DNA from: Candidatus Zhuqueibacterota bacterium
GTDB taxonomy: Bacteria; Zhuqueibacterota; Zhuqueibacteria; Oceanimicrobiales; Oceanimicrobiaceae
Reading direction: 5' to 3'
Length of the DNA: 64,000 nucleotides
Assembly (NCBI GenBank): GCA_029261995.1
Contig: JAJDAF010000064.1
Span: 62,001-126,000, forward strand
Under the pieces are notes generated by a model. The model was not told the DNA's origin and ran no database searches. It saw only the letters and a list, made by a program, of their open reading frames with translations. Positions 61,501 to 64,000 of the stretch are shown here, piece by piece; position 1 is the first letter of the stretch; every line of letters starts with the position of its first letter. Position numbers and translations under genes: made by a program.

Positions 61501-61853
61501 ATACCGGCACCCAGATCGTCGAGGTCGATGAGGGTAACAATTCGGCGATTCTTCGTCTGCAGGCGACCAAACCGCAATTGCTGGTTCGCCCCAACCCATT
61601 CACGCCAAACTCGGATGGCTTCAATGACGAGGCTGTGTTCGATTTTGGAGACTTGGTGGTCGGCGAGCCCAGGCTGAAAATTTTCAAGTTCAATGGAATC
61701 CTGCTAACCACACTGAACGCAAATCTGTCCTCGGAATTTCGCTGGGACGGCCGTGACGACAGCGGCAGAGCACAAAAGCCTGGACTGTACTTATTTGTTC
61801 TATCGGATAACAGTGAGCCAGTGCGTAGCGGTTACGTGGTTCTAGCCAGGTGA
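58503..61853 (+). CDS. Giant exported FG-GAP / Ig protein with CHU-type C-terminal domain
   Basis: The 1116-aa product starts at ATG 58503 after CAGGGACAGC; the frame reaches 58476 with a TTG. A signal peptide ends near SLLA. A Big_5-like domain (about 35-140, RPATGFKPGEAISVV) precedes FG-GAP/VCBS repeats (about 160-520), with many calcium-loop motifs such as DFDNDLYTDLVVAN, DFDQDGLLDVAVSN and DFDNDGDLDLVVTN. Then come two ASH/ASPM-type domains (about 530-735), Ig/cadherin-like units (DGTQARFSF, NDPPVFDPV), a CARDB-like domain (about 920-1025) and a last domain PNPFTPNSDGFNDEAVFDFG then EFRWDGRDDSGRAQKPGLYLF. This C-terminus is the CHU/FlgD-like sorting domain of type IX secretion. It is likely a surface or secreted adhesin-like protein. 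Its end overlaps the next gene region. Confidence 0.88.
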   Translation: MRMQRQAFLFSDFFRVALFSVALAVAPASLLAQFRVDSVTPRQNEINVPGDATIQIGFRGNANPATLDGTTWLVHGNQTGFYQGAISFDVSTATAEFRPATGFKPGEAISVVLTREVLGRQGERLDAAFQSSFTVAVEFGTGIFDERVEISLNSDPDNPVERDPAAILAGDFDNDLYTDLVVANNSTNSVTVLMNRFFEVGETLQPESPVSVGNGPTALTGGDFDQDGLLDVAVSNFDESSISVLHNLGWGRLSVVQTIPTHEHPTQLEARDFDADGHMDLAVLVLGVNQLQIFLNNGDGSFNVGANTYATGASPYGLAPGDFDNDGDLDLVVTNSGDNSIIVYKNDGLASFSTSGEISVLDFPTTVRAGDFSGRSPDEYGDGFLDLILVHPNINAVSVYVNVTRDGGFVLQRELDAGLRPTDIFVGDVDTLDTFALSTGFGKDHDLDLVVPNLFSNDVHVWRNQFNNGFEHDDRDRYPAGETPVSIAGADFDRDGDIDVAVTNMTAHGISVLLNQGGVGGGLRFTQPSGIFDFGQVYVGTDSTRSFRLFNPTDQPAIISEISTTLPQFTAAISQATIAPGNLFSFELSFAPTDTVLYGDTLTVRGILEGVEQELKVALRGEGVIALISVVPDTLNFGGLVPPQIGTLPVQITNSGNGALIVSELRFSNSAFSAPVSGLTVQAHSSQQVDVVFQPATPFFYLDSLLIVNNDSLNTPVPVILVGGPNDFTPEITSADTVVAVEDSLFTYTATVSDSDGTQARFSFQNLPGWLHATSGLLTNTSVEGVPLEGGRDTTFTVVALDGFFSDTLQVYVRVLPVNDPPVFDPVNQYTTTESIFLSFNLSASDPEDSTLIFAALGLPAGAVLTENGDNTATFSWIPPAGSRGVYDLTVIATEALEPVPLSDTVLVRINVLAALPDLVAASLSVPTTDISVNQTHPVTGIVRADFAAVDLPFRMTFFHDGQIVRDTVVTQMAVGQELTFIYLAQFGRLGDHEIRFEVDTGTQIVEVDEGNNSAILRLQATKPQLLVRPNPFTPNSDGFNDEAVFDFGDLVVGEPRLKIFKFNGILLTTLNANLSSEFRWDGRDDSGRAQKPGLYLFVLSDNSEPVRSGYVVLAR

Positions 61854-61858
61854 TATGG

Positions 61859-63697
61859 ATGAAACTTATGTGCAAGGGATTGTTAAATATTCGAAAGATT
61901 TCTGCCGATATTTGGTTGCCGGCTAAAAAATGCCTGATACCTGCGATTTGGGTACTGAGTTTGCTACAAGCAGGTCCATCTGCGTTTACTCAGAATCTGA
62001 TTGTCGCGAATCCGGCAGAAGTGAAGGACTTCCGCGCCGCGTTTGTCAACCCGGCGTTGATTGCCTACCAGGAGTCACACGCGGCTCTTGGCGGCAAAGT
62101 TTTTCATCTCGGTTTTGTTGAAGGCCGCAGCAATCCCTTCCGTCAAGGGTATGTTAGTTTGGTTCTGCCAACTGGCATCAACAATGCGATGGGATTAGGC
62201 TTGCAGGCCCAGTATTTTACGGCGCCGCTTTACCGGCAGAGCAACATTTCTTTTCTGATGTCGCGGCGCTGGCGACATAAGGTCGCCTTTGGAATCAGGG
62301 TTAACCTGTTTTCCAGATCCTACAACGAAGATGAGTTCGATCTGGTCGACCCCGATGACCCGGTCTTCAGGAACGGAACAACACAGTGGGCTGGTACCCT
62401 CGGGGCAGGGGTTGCCATTCTACCGCTTCCGTTCCTGAGTCTGGGCATCGGGGTCGATCATATTAACCGCGCAAACATCTCCCTCGCCAAAGACGACGTT
62501 TACCAGCCCTTGCACGCGCACTTCGGCGCTGCCATCGACTTTGGACCAGCGCAGGCGACCTTCAGCTCTTTTTATGAGGATGGCCACTGGCTGCCGAAGG
62601 CCAGTGTCAGTACTACGTTTCGCCATACCGGGTACGCGATGTTTGGCTACAGCGACAACGCGTTTCAGGCAGAAGGTCAGTTCCGTCTCTCCGGGCCGCT
62701 CAGTCTCAACTATAACTACGAATACACTCTGTTTGACAGCCAGGGAATTGGGCAAGGTTCACATGCCATGACTTTGATCCATGAATTCGATCGCAAGCGG
62801 GAAGTTCAGAAGTTCGAACTGCCTGACGAGTTCAGAGCTGAGTTTCAGCCGCCGGACAGAAGTCTGACAGACGAGGCGACTTTTTATGTTTACTCCGTGA
62901 TCGACAAACTCGAAATTGTTGAGAAGAGGATTGCTCGCGTCGTGGATGCCGGAGTTACGGCAGCGCAGCTTAGCCAACTTACAGTTGCTGAACTGGGTGT
63001 CATGGATTCCAGCCGAACTGAGACAAAATCACCCTATCGCGATCAGCCGGTTGATCTGGCCCGGATTCCAGCAACGCTCGATGCCACCCTCTCGGAGAAT
63101 TACCGCGAATTTCTCGACGATATCTCCGATGACATCAATGACAACGCTGCTTCCGCGCGGGTCATCACGCCAAAGGAATCATTTTTGCGTGCTGCCGGCA
63201 TCCGGCGTTATTTTAAGGTTGATTCTGTCGGTGTGGAGAACCTGGCTTTTCATGAGCCGGTCTACAAATCGCGCCAGGATAGCCTTCTTGCGACAGAAAA
63301 ATTGGGTACGCGGGCCATCATCCCGCAAGAGACCTTGCTGTCTCTGTCTCCGGAATTTACGACTTTTCAGATCACGCCTGTAAGCCAGGTCTTGCCTCGG
63401 AAGTGGCGACTGCTGTTGAAGGATCAGCAGGGCCGTGATTTTCGGGTTTTCGAGGGTATGGCGTTGCCACCGGCGCAATTGCGTTGGGACTGGCGTGACG
63501 TTCTCGGTAATCTTGCCGAACCGGGCGTCTACAGCTACCAGCTCGAATGGTGGGATAGAGATGATCAGATGCAATCGACGCTACCAAAATACATTGATAT
63601 TCAAAAGTTGCTGCGACATATCCGAATTGAAATTTCGAACAAGCCAAAAGACAGAGGAGTAGAGACAGATGAGATCGACATTATCCTCAAAAGGTAA
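61859..63697 (+). CDS. PorP/SprF-like outer-membrane protein with C-terminal FlgD-like extension
   Basis: The 612-aa product is started at ATG 61859; a GTG at 61850 overlaps the preceding stop and is also possible. After a leader ending SAFT (about 43) comes a beta-barrel with the PorP/SprF pattern (AFVNPALIAYQESHAALGG, FGIRVNLFSRSYNEDEFDLV, LSLGIGVDHINRANISLAKD, then about 14 strands to residue 320). Membrane-barrel aromatic strands end near LIHEFD. A charged middle part follows, and residues about 515-590 resemble a FlgD-like Ig unit (KDQQGRDFRVFEG, RWDWRDVLGNLAEPGVYSYQ). PorP/SprF proteins mediate attachment of type IX substrates to the cell surface, so it may anchor the product of the gene before it. 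Its end overlaps the start of the proton-channel gene by 29 bases. Confidence 0.7.
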   Translation: MKLMCKGLLNIRKISADIWLPAKKCLIPAIWVLSLLQAGPSAFTQNLIVANPAEVKDFRAAFVNPALIAYQESHAALGGKVFHLGFVEGRSNPFRQGYVSLVLPTGINNAMGLGLQAQYFTAPLYRQSNISFLMSRRWRHKVAFGIRVNLFSRSYNEDEFDLVDPDDPVFRNGTTQWAGTLGAGVAILPLPFLSLGIGVDHINRANISLAKDDVYQPLHAHFGAAIDFGPAQATFSSFYEDGHWLPKASVSTTFRHTGYAMFGYSDNAFQAEGQFRLSGPLSLNYNYEYTLFDSQGIGQGSHAMTLIHEFDRKREVQKFELPDEFRAEFQPPDRSLTDEATFYVYSVIDKLEIVEKRIARVVDAGVTAAQLSQLTVAELGVMDSSRTETKSPYRDQPVDLARIPATLDATLSENYREFLDDISDDINDNAASARVITPKESFLRAAGIRRYFKVDSVGVENLAFHEPVYKSRQDSLLATEKLGTRAIIPQETLLSLSPEFTTFQITPVSQVLPRKWRLLLKDQQGRDFRVFEGMALPPAQLRWDWRDVLGNLAEPGVYSYQLEWWDRDDQMQSTLPKYIDIQKLLRHIRIEISNKPKDRGVETDEIDIILKR

Positions 63698-64000
63698 GGA
63701 TACCGTGCGGTTGATTGGGCCAATTTTTCTTGTGCTTTTCGCGCTGCACCTGTTTGGTGGGGCGCATGGAAACGCCTATTCGCAGGAAAGACTCCCGGTC
63801 GGCAACCAGACAGTTTCGGCCTCGACTGCTCTTCCCGCCGCCGGCACAGAAGTGCAACAGATTGGAGACATCAAAACGTTCTGGTCTCTCACCAAAATGG
63901 GTGGCGGCATTTCCATCGCCATTTTTGGGGTCATGGCGGTCGGCCTGTTTCTGATTGTCATTCAAATCTACGAGCTGATCATGGACAAGCTCAGGGGCAA
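63669..64000 (+). CDS. ExbB/TolQ/MotA-type proton channel subunit (N-terminal part, runs off the right edge)
   Basis: From ATG 63669 (GAGGAGTAGAGACAG upstream) the frame is open to the window edge, giving 110 residues. It starts MRSTLSSKGKDTVRLIG, followed by a hydrophobic segment (PIFLVLFALHLFGG) and, after a Ser/Ala-rich stretch, SLTKMGGGISIAIFGVMAVG then LFLIVIQIYELIMDKLRG. That last segment is the first helix of ExbB/TolQ-type proteins with its usual polar end. These channels use the proton gradient to power TonB, Tol or gliding/secretion machines. Overlap by 29 bases with the PorP/SprF-like gene suggests one operon, so it may energise the type IX-like system rather than the TonB receptor; the partner ExbD/TolR should lie beyond the edge. 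Confidence 0.75.
   Translation, partial: MRSTLSSKGKDTVRLIGPIFLVLFALHLFGGAHGNAYSQERLPVGNQTVSASTALPAAGTEVQQIGDIKTFWSLTKMGGGISIAIFGVMAVGLFLIVIQIYELIMDKLRG

Overview
The window reads like a chromosome segment of an uncultivated bacterium of the FCB group (KSB1, Calditrichota, Marinimicrobia or Ignavibacteria-like). The reasons are a C-terminal sorting domain of type IX secretion (NPFNPSTTI motif, CotH-kinase protein), a second C-terminal domain of the CHU/FlgD type, a PorP/SprF-like outer-membrane protein, FtsX-like permeases of the Bacteroidetes style, and many exported or lipoprotein beta-propellers. Base composition is moderate, and the NACHT gene is visibly AT-richer than its neighbours. The phylum is inferred from gene content only. 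Most genes start after a recognisable Shine-Dalgarno sequence.

Layout. 1-9.5 kb: edge of an LCAT-like lipoprotein, a small unknown gene, an exported CotH-kinase protein, a seven-repeat FG-GAP propeller fused to three TonB C-terminal domains, and an orphan MacB/FtsX permease. 9.5-18 kb: accessory region on the minus strand. It holds a Cys-rich mini-protein between 52-base direct repeats, a PD-(D/E)XK-like protein, an orphan contractile-injection spike (gpV/VgrG OB fold) with a membrane-protein partner, a BamE-like lipoprotein, a DUF4365 protein and a NACHT NTPase. Degraded RAYT-type transposase/REP remnants lie in or next to this region. 18-24.6 kb: S9 peptidase, a perfect-period 21-base tandem repeat, an osmoprotectant ABC transporter and an EgtD-like methyltransferase. 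25-29 kb: two FGE-domain lipoproteins around a third lipoprotein. 29.3-35.5 kb: tmRNA (minus strand), a BlaI/BlaR1-like pair with a visible operator, then a thioesterase, an ankyrin protein, an alpha/beta hydrolase and a TolB-like propeller.

35.8-50.8 kb is the most striking part. A PQQ-type beta-propeller is followed by four tandem paralogues (806-820 aa) that each fuse a PQQ-type propeller, an E-set domain and an esterase-D (enterochelin-esterase-like) fold. A propeller-only lipoprotein and a siderophore-type TonB-dependent receptor follow. In three of the four paralogues the nucleophile serine is replaced (GADEG, GGDEG, GAAWA against GGSSG), and in all four the usual catalytic histidine position is aromatic. 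I infer a surface or periplasmic ligand-binding system linked to the receptor, probably not a simple esterase set.

50.9-57 kb: a compact glycosyltransferase / thioesterase / LolD-like ATPase / giant FtsX-permease cluster that looks like an envelope-lipid or lipoprotein export unit. 57.4-64 kb: TPR lipoprotein, a 1116-aa FG-GAP/Ig protein with a CHU-type C-terminus, a PorP/SprF-like protein and the start of an ExbB/TolQ-type proton channel. The last three are tightly packed or overlapping, which suggests one secretion or motility-related operon.
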